Below are positions 33,226 to 42,550 of a DNA stretch of 64,000 bases, piece by piece (within the stretch, counting starts at the first letter, position 1; every line of letters starts with the position of its first letter). Under the pieces are notes generated by a model. That model had not been told where the DNA came from. It searched no databases and saw only the letters and a program-made list of their open reading frames with translations. This DNA is from DATDUW01 sp035290185 (GTDB taxonomy: Bacteria > Patescibacteriota > Patescibacteriia > UBA9934 > GWF2-40-263), in contig DATDUW010000022.1 of NCBI GenBank assembly GCA_035290185.1, positions 1 through 64,000 of the forward strand, in the 5' to 3' direction. A program made the position numbers and the translations under genes.

Positions 33226-33351
33226 ATTGTCATCCTGAGAAGCTTCCCATTTTCTGTGCGACGAAGGATCTCTTTTTGTTCTGATTTCAGTTCATTTTCT
33301 TACAGAGGTTCTTCGGTCGCTACAAAAAACAAGCTTCCTCAGAATGACAAT
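33226..33351. repeat. Inverted-repeat element (MITE-like), GTCATCCTGAG type
   Basis: Left arm ATTGTCATCCTGAG (33226-33239), right arm CTCAGAATGACAAT (33338-33351), with inner arms CGACGAAGGATCTC (about 33259-33272) and GAGGTTCTTCGGTCG (about 33305-33319). The whole 126 bases can fold on itself and contain no gene. The 3' edge runs into the start of the DUF192 gene. A second, one-armed copy lies at 37581-37627. Confidence 0.75.
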
Positions 33352-33355
33352 TTAT

Positions 33356-33859
33356 ATGAAAAAGCCCCAACTTTTTCCTTACATCCTGATTCCCCTTTTT
33401 GTCGTCTTTCTTATCCTTCAAATTCGTTCTTGGATTGTGAAACCCGAAGCTGAAACAGCCGTGCTTCAGAAGGAAACTACCTCTGTTATTTTTCCGGACG
33501 GTTTTGACGTGAAGGCGGAGGTTGTTCGCACGCCAGAAGCACAGGCACAAGGATTGTCCGGACGTGAAGCGTTGAAGCCAGAGGAAGGCATGTTGTTTTT
33601 TTTGGAAGAGCCCGGGAAGTTGGCTATCTGGATGAAAGGCATGCGGTTTCCCATTGATGCGCTCTGGATACGTCATGGGACGGTCGTCTATGCCGTTTAT
33701 AACGCTCCTGTGCCAGAGGTTGGAAAAAAAATCCCGTCGTTTTATCCTTCAGAGGAAGCGGATACCATTTTGGAAGTCCCAGCAGGAACAGCGGAGGCGC
33801 ATGGAGTAAGCGTGGGGACGGAGGTGCGAGTAGAGGAGGTTGATGAGAACTCTTTGTAA
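33356..33859 (+). CDS. DUF192 protein, membrane-anchored
   Basis: A 167-residue protein with an N-terminal membrane helix (about 5-24, LFPYILIPLFVVFLILQI) and an exported DUF192 domain: VKAEVVRTPEAQAQGLSGRE, GMLFFLEEPGKLAIWMKGMRFPIDALWI, and ILEVPAGTAEAHGVSVG, all in pieces typical of the family. The role of DUF192 is unknown. The ATG at 33356 is preferred because the alternative at 33344 lies within the inverted-repeat arm. Confidence 0.88.
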   Translation: MKKPQLFPYILIPLFVVFLILQIRSWIVKPEAETAVLQKETTSVIFPDGFDVKAEVVRTPEAQAQGLSGREALKPEEGMLFFLEEPGKLAIWMKGMRFPIDALWIRHGTVVYAVYNAPVPEVGKKIPSFYPSEEADTILEVPAGTAEAHGVSVGTEVRVEEVDENSL

Positions 33860-33866
33860 TCTCTCT

Positions 33867-33996
33867 CTCGTCATTGCGAGCGGAGTCCCGCCCCGGTTCT
33901 GTGGGAAGACGGGACGAAGCGAAGCAATCTCACGGGAAATGAGTTAACGAGAGATTGCTTCGTCGTACAAAAGAACGCACTCCTCGCAATGACGAG
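33867..33996. repeat. Inverted-repeat element (MITE-like), GTCATTGCGAG type
   Basis: Left arm CTCGTCATTGCGAG (33867-33880), right arm CTCGCAATGACGAG (33983-33996). Inner arms ACGAAGCGAAGCAATCTC (about 33914-33931) and GAGATTGCTTCGTCGT (about 33951-33966) are complementary with one interruption. Sequences of this type are widespread as dispersed repeats in bacteria. No gene inside. It separates the DUF192 gene from rarA. Confidence 0.8.
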
Positions 33997-34036
33997 TTAT
34001 TTTCCATTTTTCTTCCCTTTCCTCCTCCCTCTTTTT

Positions 34037-35302
34037 ATGTCCAACTTATTTTCCGTTCGTGGAGAAAACGAGCGCCGGAAGGGGGCGCCGCTGGCGGATC
34101 GCATGCGGCCGCGTTCGCTTGCGGAATGTGTGGGGCAGGAGAAACTCCTGGGAGAAGGAGGCGTGCTTCGGCGCGCCCTTTCGCAGGATCGGATTCCGTC
34201 GATGATTTTGTGGGGCCCCCCAGGAACAGGGAAGACGACGCTTGCGCGCATTATTGCCCACGAGACCTCTGCACGATTTATCGCGTTGTCCGCGGTCACA
34301 GCCGGCGTGCCTGAGGTGCGAGTCATTGTTCGGGAAGCGAAAGAACAGTTGGAATTGCACGGAGTCCGTACCATCGTTTTTGTTGATGAAATTCATCGGT
34401 TCAACAAGGCACAACAGGACGTTTTTTTGCCACACGTGGAAGATGGGACGATTGCGCTCATCGGAGCCACGACCGAGAATCCGTCGTTTGAGGTGAATGC
34501 GGCTCTTTTGTCGCGTTCTCGCGTATTCGTTTTAAACAAGCTGTCTCCGAAAGACCTCTGGGTCGTCTTGCAACGCGCCCTGGAGGATTCAGAGAGAGGA
34601 TTCGGTAGCCGATCCGTTGAAGCAGAAGAGGAAGCCCTTTCTCTTCTGTCTACGCTTGCGGATGGCGATGCCCGCGCGGCCCTTAACGCGCTTGAGATCG
34701 CGGTTGATACGGCGCCCGTGGAAAAGAGTGGGACGATTCGCCTTACTACCACACTTGTACGGCAGTCTTTGCAAAAATCCCATCTGCTTTATGACCGTGC
34801 CGGGGAGGAACATTACAACATTATTTCCGCCCTCCATAAGTCCATGCGGGGCAGCGATGCGGACGCGGCTCTTTACTGGCTCGGACGCATGCTTGAAGCC
34901 GGGGAAGATCCGTTGTATATTGCGCGACGGCTGATCCGATTCGCTTCTGAAGACGTTGGCCTTGCGGATCCTGGCGCTCTTGTTCAAGCTGTGGCAGCTT
35001 TCCAGGCCGCGCATGCGGTGGGAATGCCAGAGTGTTCGGTCAACCTTTCCCAGGCTGTGGCGTATCTTTCCCAGGCACCGAAATCTATCGATCTTTATCG
35101 TGCTTACGAAAAGGTAAGGGAAACAATCCAAAACCGTCCCGCCTATCCGGTTCCGCTCCATCTGCGCAATGCTCCGACCGGACTGATGAAGGAGCTTGGC
35201 TATGGAAGGGATTCTGTGTATCCTCCGGAGGAAAAAGGAAAGACCCAGCCGTCCTATTTGCCGGAGGAGTTAGAAGGAAAAGTCTTTTTTGAAAAGGAAT
35301 AA
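34037..35302 (+). CDS. rarA: Replication-associated recombination ATPase RarA (MgsA)
   Basis: A 421-residue clamp-loader-like AAA+ protein acting at stalled forks. MRPRSLAECVGQEKLLGEGG is the family start, Walker A WGPPGTGKTTLA (about 59-70), Walker B FVDEIHRFNKAQQD, sensor 1 IGATTENPSFEVN, and the C-terminal RarA domains include SEDVGLADP and ALHKSMRGSD. ATG at 34037 gives MSNLFSVRGENERRKGAPLA, close to family starts. Length normal. Confidence 0.95.
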   Translation: MSNLFSVRGENERRKGAPLADRMRPRSLAECVGQEKLLGEGGVLRRALSQDRIPSMILWGPPGTGKTTLARIIAHETSARFIALSAVTAGVPEVRVIVREAKEQLELHGVRTIVFVDEIHRFNKAQQDVFLPHVEDGTIALIGATTENPSFEVNAALLSRSRVFVLNKLSPKDLWVVLQRALEDSERGFGSRSVEAEEEALSLLSTLADGDARAALNALEIAVDTAPVEKSGTIRLTTTLVRQSLQKSHLLYDRAGEEHYNIISALHKSMRGSDADAALYWLGRMLEAGEDPLYIARRLIRFASEDVGLADPGALVQAVAAFQAAHAVGMPECSVNLSQAVAYLSQAPKSIDLYRAYEKVRETIQNRPAYPVPLHLRNAPTGLMKELGYGRDSVYPPEEKGKTQPSYLPEELEGKVFFEKE

Positions 35303-35314
35303 TGTGCCCACCCT

Positions 35315-35767
35315 ATGACGACCGAGGAACTTCTTTCCAACCTTGAGCCAGGGAACACCCTTCTTGCTCGCAACGATCCATTCGATTACCGCGGTAAGGC
35401 CGAGATTACCCTTGATGGCGGCGACCGCGTCTACTGGCTTTTCGGCGATGAGGGGGCTTTTCTTTCTGTGAACCCCCAGACGGACGAAATCATGATTTTT
35501 ACGCCAGCGGAAGGGGAAGTGGAGGAGGAGGAAGACATTGTGAGCTATTTTAATGATAGCTATGAGCTTTCCTATGAGGACCATGGAGAAATGACTTCCG
35601 TGGAAGAGATCGTCTCTGGTGAGGAGGGAAATCAATTTCATTTTAGAGATTTTGAAGACGAGGAGGGAAGGGTTATCCGTTTGCTCGAAAATGAGAGTAC
35701 GAACGAAGAAAACGCCTATGCCGGTTCCGTGCTTTTGGAGGAAGATTTGACGCTCGTTGAGGAATAA
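35315..35767 (+). CDS. Acidic cytoplasmic protein, possible DUF4178-like
   Basis: A 150-residue, strongly acidic protein (many Glu and Asp). The N-terminal half (GNTLLARNDPFDYRGKAEI, then WLFGDEGAFLSVNP) has the small beta-sheet pattern of DUF4178 proteins. The C-terminal half repeats similar short acidic strands. No membrane segment or catalytic motif. It lies between rarA and the penicillin-binding protein (17 bases before it). Family assignment is tentative. Confidence 0.6.
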   Translation: MTTEELLSNLEPGNTLLARNDPFDYRGKAEITLDGGDRVYWLFGDEGAFLSVNPQTDEIMIFTPAEGEVEEEEDIVSYFNDSYELSYEDHGEMTSVEEIVSGEEGNQFHFRDFEDEEGRVIRLLENESTNEENAYAGSVLLEEDLTLVEE

Positions 35768-35784
35768 AAAATACCTGATCGGTT

Positions 35785-37557
35785 ATGACGCGGAAAAACC
35801 GGTCTTCCGGACAGCGACGTCCGCCGGCAGCTTGGCGGCCACGTGTTCTGTTTGGAACGCTGGTTTTTCTCTCCGTTGCTATTGCGGCACGACTTTTTGT
35901 CCTCCAAATTTTCGATGCGGATTTTTATCAGGCTCTTGCTTCGGATCAACACAGCCTGTTTCAGGAATTTTTTCCGAAACGCGGCCGTATTTTTGTCCAC
36001 GACGGCAAAGAGGGTCGGTTGGTAGCTTTGGCAGCCAACGAACAACGGGCTTTCGTCTATGCCGATCCGAGACTTCTGTCCGATCCGGCGTCCACCGCAA
36101 AACGGATTGGAGAGATTTTGGGTCTTGGTGAGGAAAAAATTGCCGCGCTTTCTGTCAGGTTTTCCCACAAGGAAGATCCGTATGAGCCCGTGGCCCATCG
36201 GGTCACAGAGGAACAATTGCAGAAAATTTTGGAGCCAGGGGAAAAGGGTATCGCTTATGCCTGGGAATCTGTTCGCTTCTATCCGGAACCAAACACAAGT
36301 GGTCATGTCTTGGGTTTTGTGGGGGCGGACGAAGATGGAACGTTAGCAGGGAAATACGGCATCGAAGGAGCGTTTAACAAAATTCTGACTGGGACGCCTG
36401 GATTTCTCCATTCGGAACGCGATATCGGCGGCCGTCTGATTGCCGTGGGAAATCATGCTTTTGTTCCCGCTGTCGATGGGGCGGATCTGGTGTTGACGCT
36501 GGATCTGCCCATTCAGTATGTCGCCTGCACGAAGCTTCAGGAAGCGGTTTCCAAGCACGAAGCAGACAGCGGTTCTGTTATTATCGTCGAGCCGAAAACA
36601 GGAAGAATCCTCGCTATGTGCAGCGTTCCGGATTTTGATCCGAATCGATACAATGAAGTGGAAAATGCTTCCGTGTTCAACAATCCAGCAGTTTTTGACG
36701 CTTATGAGCCCGGCTCTGTCTTTAAGCCGTTTACGATGGCAGCGGCTTTAGACACGGGGGCTGTGGAGCCAACGACGACGTTTGAAGACACGGGATCCGT
36801 TATAGTAACGGGATGGCCCGCACCCTTGGCCAACGCAGAAAATAAAAAGTACGGGGTCGTTGACATGACCCAGGTTCTTGAGGATTCGATTAATACCGGC
36901 GTGATTTTTGCCCTTCGGCACACGGGGCTGGAGACGTTCGCCACCTACATCCATTCTTTCGGATTCGGAGAACGGACGGGTGTGGAGCTCGGAGCCGAAT
37001 CCTCGGGGGACATTGCCTCCTTGGAGAACGTAAAAACGGAGATTTATCCTGCAACAGCTTCGTTCGGTCAGGGCATCACGGTTACACCTCTTCAGATCGT
37101 TATGGCCTATGCTGCCATTGCCAATGGTGGCCTGTTGCTCCAGCCTAGGATCGTGGACGAGGTGAGGTATGCGGACGGTCGCATGGACCGTTCTGCTGTC
37201 AAGGAGGTGCGGCAGGTTATTCGCCCAAAGACGGCAAATTTGCTAGGGGCCATGCTTATTTCCGTTGTCGAGAACGGTCATGGAAAGCAGGCGGCTGTTT
37301 CGGGTTACTATATTGGCGGAAAAACCGGGACGGCGCAGGTGGCAAGCAAGGATCGTTCGGGTTATGATGCAGATGCCACGATTGGTTCTTTTGCTGGCTT
37401 TGGCCCTGTGGACGATCCGCGTTTTGCCATGATTGTGCGTATTGACAACCCAAAGGGCGTGACCTGGGCTGAATCAACAGCCGCACCAGTCTTTGGCGAG
37501 ATTGCGGATTTTTTGGTACGTTATTTAGAAATTCCACCCAAGAGAGACCTCAAATAG
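35785..37557 (+). CDS. Class B penicillin-binding protein (FtsI/PBP2 type transpeptidase)
   Basis: A 590-residue peptidoglycan transpeptidase with a single N-terminal anchor (about 20-44). Residues of about 50-210 form the pedestal, and the C-terminal transpeptidase domain has SVFK (catalytic Ser near 311), SIN (near 369) and KTGTAQ (near 513). All three motifs are intact. Followed by murF, so a cell-wall cluster. FtsI (division) and PBP2 (elongation) cannot be separated by eye, though the absence of a PASTA domain is noted. Confidence 0.93.
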   Translation: MTRKNRSSGQRRPPAAWRPRVLFGTLVFLSVAIAARLFVLQIFDADFYQALASDQHSLFQEFFPKRGRIFVHDGKEGRLVALAANEQRAFVYADPRLLSDPASTAKRIGEILGLGEEKIAALSVRFSHKEDPYEPVAHRVTEEQLQKILEPGEKGIAYAWESVRFYPEPNTSGHVLGFVGADEDGTLAGKYGIEGAFNKILTGTPGFLHSERDIGGRLIAVGNHAFVPAVDGADLVLTLDLPIQYVACTKLQEAVSKHEADSGSVIIVEPKTGRILAMCSVPDFDPNRYNEVENASVFNNPAVFDAYEPGSVFKPFTMAAALDTGAVEPTTTFEDTGSVIVTGWPAPLANAENKKYGVVDMTQVLEDSINTGVIFALRHTGLETFATYIHSFGFGERTGVELGAESSGDIASLENVKTEIYPATASFGQGITVTPLQIVMAYAAIANGGLLLQPRIVDEVRYADGRMDRSAVKEVRQVIRPKTANLLGAMLISVVENGHGKQAAVSGYYIGGKTGTAQVASKDRSGYDADATIGSFAGFGPVDDPRFAMIVRIDNPKGVTWAESTAAPVFGEIADFLVRYLEIPPKRDLK

Positions 37558-37580
37558 AACAAACTTGCAAAGTAAAATGG

Positions 37581-37627
37581 TATTGTCATCCTGAGGAGTG
37601 CGATTTTCTGTTACGACGAAGGATCTC
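37581..37627 (+). repeat. One-armed copy of the GTCATCCTGAG repeat
   Basis: ATTGTCATCCTGAG (37581-37594) followed by CGATTTTCTGTTACGACGAA and GGATCTCTC. It is the left half of the element at 33226-33351, lacking the right arm. Confidence 0.75.
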
Positions 37628-37683
37628 TCATCCTTGTTGAAATGAATTAAATAGCCGACGATTTTATCTCCTCCACATTTTTT

Positions 37684-38961
37684 ATGAAACGTCTCATCCA
37701 ATCTCTCCTTCGCCACAAGGCCAAACGGTTTCTTGCCAAACACAAGCCGCGCGTGGTGGCCGTGACTGGATCGGTGGGGAAGACGTCGACTCGGATGGCG
37801 ATTGCTCTCGTCCTTTCCGGACGATTTAAGGTGCGAACTGCCCCGGAGAATTACAATAACGAATTCGGCGTTCCGCTTGCGATCCTAGGACTCAAAAGCC
37901 CGGGTCGTTCCATTTTAGGATGGCTTTCCGTCCTCCTCCATCGGGAAAAGGATCCGCCCAATGTCCTTGTGCTCGAATTTGGTGCAGATCGCCCTGGAGA
38001 TATTGCTGCTTTGTGTGACATTGTTCCGCCCGAAGTCGGTGTGGTCACCGCGCTCTCTCCCGTTCATGCGGAGTATTTTGAAAACATCGAAAAGCTGGCG
38101 GAGGAAAAGGCAATTCTCGTCGAGCGGTTGCCGGAAGATGGTCTGGCTGTTTTGAATGCTGATGACGAACAAGTGTCTGCTTTCGCTTCAAAAACGCGTG
38201 TGTCGGTCATCCGTTATGGTTTCTCTTCCGCAGACGTGCAAGCCGGACCGCCAACGCTTTCCACGCGCGAGGATTTTTCGTTTGATCCAGGCGAGACATT
38301 TTGTTCCCTTACCTTCCCTGTCCGTGGAAAGACCGGGGAAGCTGCTATTTTCCTTCCGAATGTGCTGGGAAGACAGCAAGCAACAGCAGCTCTTGCGGCT
38401 GTCGCGGTTGGGGAACATTTCGGATTGACCGTTGGAGAGATGGCTGAAACACTGAAAAATTATCAGGTCCCGCCCGGACGTTTGCGTCCGATTCCCGGCA
38501 TTAAAGGGACGCTCATTTTGGACGATTCCTATAATGCGGCTCCGGCTTCGGTTGCTGCCGCGCTTAGGGTTCTGCGCGAGTTTCATCCCGTCGAATCTCG
38601 TCGTCGCATCGCTGTCTTGGGCGACATGGCAGAGCTGGGACAGTACCGTGAGCAGGAACATCGTCAAATCGGTCTTCTGGTTGCAGACGCTGCTGATGTC
38701 CTTGCTTGCGTGGGTGAGAAAGCAAAAGGAATTTCCGAAGGGGCCAGGGAAGCCGGAATGGATCCGGACGTTATAAAAGAGTTTTTGGATGTTGAAGACG
38801 CCGGCCGTTGGTTGGATCCGTTTATCAAACAGGGAGACGTCATCCTTGTTAAGGGGTCCCAAAGCTCGCGGATGGAGAAAATTGTAAAAGAAGTGATGGC
38901 CGAACCTTTGCGAGCCTCCGAGCTTTTGGTGAGGCAGTACGGGAAATGGATAAGCCAATAA
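37684..38961 (+). CDS. murF: UDP-MurNAc-tripeptide D-Ala-D-Ala ligase
   Basis: A 425-residue Mur ligase that completes the cytoplasmic peptidoglycan precursor. P-loop VTGSVGKTSTR (about 28-38), ATPase Glu-rich segment VLEFGADRPGDI, the His in LSPVHAEYF, and the C-terminal domain with LDDSYNAAPASV and LGDMAELG are all MurF-specific. It lacks the usual N-terminal UDP-binding domain of about 80 residues, since the P-loop appears at residue 28. Such short forms resemble the MurT/CapB-like group, so MurF identity is likely but not certain. Confidence 0.85.
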   Translation: MKRLIQSLLRHKAKRFLAKHKPRVVAVTGSVGKTSTRMAIALVLSGRFKVRTAPENYNNEFGVPLAILGLKSPGRSILGWLSVLLHREKDPPNVLVLEFGADRPGDIAALCDIVPPEVGVVTALSPVHAEYFENIEKLAEEKAILVERLPEDGLAVLNADDEQVSAFASKTRVSVIRYGFSSADVQAGPPTLSTREDFSFDPGETFCSLTFPVRGKTGEAAIFLPNVLGRQQATAALAAVAVGEHFGLTVGEMAETLKNYQVPPGRLRPIPGIKGTLILDDSYNAAPASVAAALRVLREFHPVESRRRIAVLGDMAELGQYREQEHRQIGLLVADAADVLACVGEKAKGISEGAREAGMDPDVIKEFLDVEDAGRWLDPFIKQGDVILVKGSQSSRMEKIVKEVMAEPLRASELLVRQYGKWISQ

Positions 38962-39115
38962 TTTGCAGAGTCGAACAATCTTTGTGGGGTGATTTTTTGT
39001 TTTAAAAAAGGATTTGAGGAAGGGGCTGCATCCTTGACAAAAAGGAAAAAACGAAGAAGGATATCTGAGATGGTCTTTTGAATGAAGATTTCCCATTGAA
39101 AAGGAGTGACAGGTG

Positions 39116-39862
39116 ATGAGAGGAAAAAAGATTTGGTTGGTATTCAAAGAGGGGGGAAAGGAATTTGGGGGCTCGAATGTCTTTCTTTTTGGCTTCGCGG
39201 TTCTCTCCGTTCTTGATGAGGGATCTGTTTGGTCTCGCGCCATCATCGCTTTTCTCTTTTTGAGGGCCGTGGAAATTCTTTGGAAAAAGAGAAAGAAAAA
39301 GATGGTTCTCACCAAAGAGGAACGGTGGCGGGCGGCTATTCACGAGGCGGGACACGCCGTTATGGGTCGTATCAATGGATCGACAGTCGAAGGGGTGAAA
39401 TGTGGGGAGTCGTACTCCATTGATGGGACGCAATGTGAAATCCAAATGGGAGAGACCCGATTTGGGCAAGGAGAGGGAGAAGATGTCTTTGGCTCTTATG
39501 CCCAAAGATTGAAGTTTCTGCAGCAGATGTTTGGGGGCCGGGTAGCTGAGGGTCTGTTTTTCGAAGCATGTTCTTTTGGCGGGGGAAACGACCTTCAAAA
39601 TGCTACTCGGATATTGAGAGAACTTTTTTGGTCCCATGGAGTCTCGAAGACGCTTGGTCTGATCAGTATAGACGACGAGGATTCCATTTCTCAGGGGACT
39701 TTAGAAAAACTTGAGGAGGAAATGAAGGAGGTCTTGCAAGAAGCAGAAATGGTTTGTAGGAAAAGTCTTGAAGGAAAAAAAGAGGAAATAGAAAAAGTTG
39801 CAAGAGCTCTCCTAGAGAAAGGGGAACTTTCTGGAGACGAATTTCTCGCCCTCGTCTCATGA
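39116..39862 (+). CDS. Free-standing M41 (FtsH-type) zinc peptidase
   Basis: A 248-residue protein with one hydrophobic segment near residues 38-55 and then an FtsH-type peptidase domain. HEAGH (76-80) is the zinc motif, and GGGNDLQNATRI corresponds to the FtsH segment holding the third ligand (GASNDLQRATEIA type). The AAA+ motor that FtsH uses to feed substrates is absent. It may work as a subunit with a separate ATPase or cut unstructured substrates. ATG at 39116 or the overlapping GTG at 39113 may be used; AAGGAG is at 39101-39106. TTGACA at 39034-39039 is a candidate -35. Confidence 0.82.
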   Translation: MRGKKIWLVFKEGGKEFGGSNVFLFGFAVLSVLDEGSVWSRAIIAFLFLRAVEILWKKRKKKMVLTKEERWRAAIHEAGHAVMGRINGSTVEGVKCGESYSIDGTQCEIQMGETRFGQGEGEDVFGSYAQRLKFLQQMFGGRVAEGLFFEACSFGGGNDLQNATRILRELFWSHGVSKTLGLISIDDEDSISQGTLEKLEEEMKEVLQEAEMVCRKSLEGKKEEIEKVARALLEKGELSGDEFLALVS

Positions 39863-39920
39863 GGGCGGTTACAAAAATGTTGTCTCAACCGAGCTGTATT
39901 CATCAGAATGCGGCTTTTTT

Positions 39921-41900
39921 TTACCAATTTTGATCGATTTTTTCCGTCTGCCGCAGTACCGTTGATTTGTCGTAATTTCGGCTACTGTCAACGGAAGGGC
40001 CTAGACGGTAGTTGCCAAAGAACGCCTCCGGCAGGTCATCTACTTCGGCTGCCCAGGCAGGGCCATAGAGAGCCGCGGCGATTTCTTCATTCGCAATGGC
40101 GCGCAGGACTCCGCCGCGCGACACGGCATAGACCGTGGGGTCGCTTGGAAATTTCACTAATTTTTTTCCAGGACGATAGGTGACGTTGGGACCGAGCGGA
40201 AGGGAAGCCATGACCTCTTTAGAAACCGAAACGACTTTTTTGAAATCAGCAAACCACGTTTTAAAAATTCGTTCATTGGGAAAGGCATGGCGTTTTCCAT
40301 CTGCACCGTAGTAATAGACGGCTTTGCACGGATCATCCGCAGTTGCGCCTGCTCCACACCCGATTTTAACCAGATCTGCAGGTCGAACGTCGCTGGAAAC
40401 AGGTAAAATGGTTACAGGAGCATCAAGGCCGTCTACCCTGTTTCCTTCACTGTCCACACAAGAGGCATGAACGGGAAATGTCCCGACGTTTGGGAAGGAG
40501 AAGGAGGTGCTGGCATATCCATTGGAAACGGTCATGGATTGTTTGCGGACGTCGTCTACATACAAGGTACAGTTAAGGACGTCCTGGTCATCCCAAACTT
40601 CGGCTGAAAGGGTGATGGATGATCCAATAATCGCAGAAGTCGGGGAAATCAGACCTACGACGGGAAGGGCGGAGCCGGTAACGGTGAAGGACAGTTTTGT
40701 TTCGGATCCAGCATTGCCGCCAGCATCTATGGCACGGACGCCGACCACATGATCGCCGGGTTTGAGAGGTTCGTTCGGAATGAAAATAAGGCTTGATCCG
40801 GCGCTGCGATAAGAACCGTTGTCAAAGCGAACTTGATAAGAAGCAACGGACGTTTCGTCATCCGAGGCCTCGTCCCACTGGATTGTTGGGGTCGGGTCAT
40901 TCGTGACAGTCCCCTTATCGTCCAAACGAACATGGGATGGAGCTGAAGGCGGATGGGCATCATAACGAATAATTGTTCCTCCCTCGCCGGCCCCAAAACG
41001 CGTATCAGAACTTCGAAAGGAGAGGATCTGAAGGATGGAAGATCCCGGCAAGGACGATTGCAGCCATGTGGCACCGCTGTCTGTTGTCTCAAACAGAGTC
41101 CCGTCGCTCCCAGAAACCAGGCCGTTCCCAAAGGAGAGGAAAGCGAGGTCTGTTAAATCGGACGCTTTCCAGTCCAGGATTCGGATGGATTTCCATGTTT
41201 TTCCGCCATCGGATGTTTTGAGAAGTGTACCGTCTGAAACTCCGGCCCAGCCTTCGCTTTGTGAAATCATTTGCAAGGATGGAATATCCTGGGCCGTTCC
41301 GGAAGGAAGCATGCTCCACGTTGACCCCCCGTCCGCTGTTTTTAAAAGGATGCCGTTCGCTCCAGCAATCCATGCCGCGGACGTGTTGGATCCGGGGACG
41401 CTTACGTCCAAAAGGTCTGCACTTGTGCCGGATGGTTTTTGTTTCCACGTTTTACCGCCGTCTGTTGTTTTAAGGATGAGCCCACCTTCCCCGACCACAA
41501 AGCCGGTGGAGGAAGTAATCATACGAAGGTCGTAGAGATTTTTTTCCGTTCCCGTTTCGAGTCTCTGCCAGGTTGACCCCCCGTCGGTTGTTTTGATAAG
41601 TATCCCTTTTTGTCCAGCAGCCAGGACGGTTTTTGAATCAAGGAGGGAAACAGCAAAGAAGTCCCCCGAACCCGGTTCGCCAGAGGGTTTTTTCCAAGTT
41701 TTGCCTCCATCTGTTGTTTTGAGAACGGTCCCTTCCGCGCCAACGGCATAACCCGTTGAACTTCCGGAAAAACCGAAGTCATAGAGTGCTTTATTTGTTG
41801 GAGAAGAAACAGAAGCCCACCCGGCAGCTTCGGCAACAAAAGGGACAACGAAACAGAGAAAGAAGAGGACCGCAATACTGGGAAGAAAACGTTGAGGCAT
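39921..41900 (-). CDS. Secreted Ycf48-type beta-propeller protein
   Basis: A 659-residue exoprotein with a signal peptide (MPQRFLPSIAVLFFLCFVVPFVAEA). Seven or more repeats of the LKTTDGGKTW type (about 30-310) are the Ycf48/BNR-like propeller. Two Ig-like domains follow (about 315-410 and 415-500). The last 130 residues carry VYYYGADGKRHAFPNERIFKTW and LPLGPNVTYRPGKKLVKFP, a C-terminal module I associate with CPR surface proteins. Probable structural or adhesion role, unproven. Divergent from the gene at 41984. Confidence 0.82.
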   Translation of the reverse strand: MPQRFLPSIAVLFFLCFVVPFVAEAAGWASVSSPTNKALYDFGFSGSSTGYAVGAEGTVLKTTDGGKTWKKPSGEPGSGDFFAVSLLDSKTVLAAGQKGILIKTTDGGSTWQRLETGTEKNLYDLRMITSSTGFVVGEGGLILKTTDGGKTWKQKPSGTSADLLDVSVPGSNTSAAWIAGANGILLKTADGGSTWSMLPSGTAQDIPSLQMISQSEGWAGVSDGTLLKTSDGGKTWKSIRILDWKASDLTDLAFLSFGNGLVSGSDGTLFETTDSGATWLQSSLPGSSILQILSFRSSDTRFGAGEGGTIIRYDAHPPSAPSHVRLDDKGTVTNDPTPTIQWDEASDDETSVASYQVRFDNGSYRSAGSSLIFIPNEPLKPGDHVVGVRAIDAGGNAGSETKLSFTVTGSALPVVGLISPTSAIIGSSITLSAEVWDDQDVLNCTLYVDDVRKQSMTVSNGYASTSFSFPNVGTFPVHASCVDSEGNRVDGLDAPVTILPVSSDVRPADLVKIGCGAGATADDPCKAVYYYGADGKRHAFPNERIFKTWFADFKKVVSVSKEVMASLPLGPNVTYRPGKKLVKFPSDPTVYAVSRGGVLRAIANEEIAAALYGPAWAAEVDDLPEAFFGNYRLGPSVDSSRNYDKSTVLRQTEKIDQNW

Positions 41901-41939
41901 ACAAAAAAGAGGTCTCTTCAGTTTAACACGTTCTTTTAT

Positions 41940-41968
41940 TTGACGAAATCCAAAAAAAGACGTAAAAT
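41940..41968 (+). promoter_or_regulatory. Sigma70-type promoter, near-leaderless
   Basis: TTGACG (41940-41945), 17-base spacer, TAAAAT (41963-41968). The ATG at 41984 is 15 bases after the -10, giving a leader of about nine bases. Confidence 0.7.
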
Positions 41969-41983
41969 AGTAAAAACTTTTTT

Positions 41984-42550
41984 ATGTCGACTTCCACCCA
42001 CGAAGAAATCGTTTCCCGTTTTCAAAGGATTCTTCAAGAAGCAAAAGAGAAAGGGGTTGTTGTCCAAACAACAGACAGAACAAAAGCGGAGCCACTTCTA
42101 GCGGATGTAGCGCAAATGGCGGATGTCATCCATGAAGCAAACAGTCAGTTGGAGTTTCAGAGGAATCCACAAAAAGAGAGGGAACTTCTCGATCTTCTCA
42201 AAAAAGGAAGAGATCTTCTCGTCCAATACGAAGATGGTTTGCATTCTTTATGGCAAGCGTTAAAAAAAGAAACAAGACAACCGGCTTCGGCAGAGACCCT
42301 TGAGTTGGAGAAACGTATAGAACAGGCTCGTGAAGTCACGGGTGCAGAATTACGTTTTACGTCGAAAGAATTGAAAGAACAGGGTTATCTGGAGGGGGGT
42401 AGGGATCTTGACGAAGAATTAAGAAGAGCGGAAATTTCTCGGAAAGGAGATGATGAAACGACGTGGGCAAACCCCTGGGGATGGAAAGAGGGACGTGTCA
42501 TGGTAAAACCCGGGAAGCGACCAGAGGGATCAGAGGGAAGAAGATTTTGA
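41984..42550 (+). CDS. Hypothetical helical protein
   Basis: A 188-residue charged protein with long helices (about 5-160), including FQRILQEAKEKGVVV and ERELLDLLKKGRDLLVQYEDGL. No signal peptide or catalytic motif. The C-terminal 30 residues are Gly/Trp/Pro-rich (WANPWGWKEGRV). It overlaps the convergent RyR-like gene by 21 bases. Driven by a clear promoter, so probably expressed. No family recognised. Confidence 0.6.
   Translation: MSTSTHEEIVSRFQRILQEAKEKGVVVQTTDRTKAEPLLADVAQMADVIHEANSQLEFQRNPQKERELLDLLKKGRDLLVQYEDGLHSLWQALKKETRQPASAETLELEKRIEQAREVTGAELRFTSKELKEQGYLEGGRDLDEELRRAEISRKGDDETTWANPWGWKEGRVMVKPGKRPEGSEGRRF

Noticed and set aside
38188..39315. Long open frame on the minus strand across murF and the following gap
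   Set aside because: It is the antisense shadow of murF; its translation is rich in F, H, R and S with no domain, while the plus strand gives clear Mur ligase motifs.
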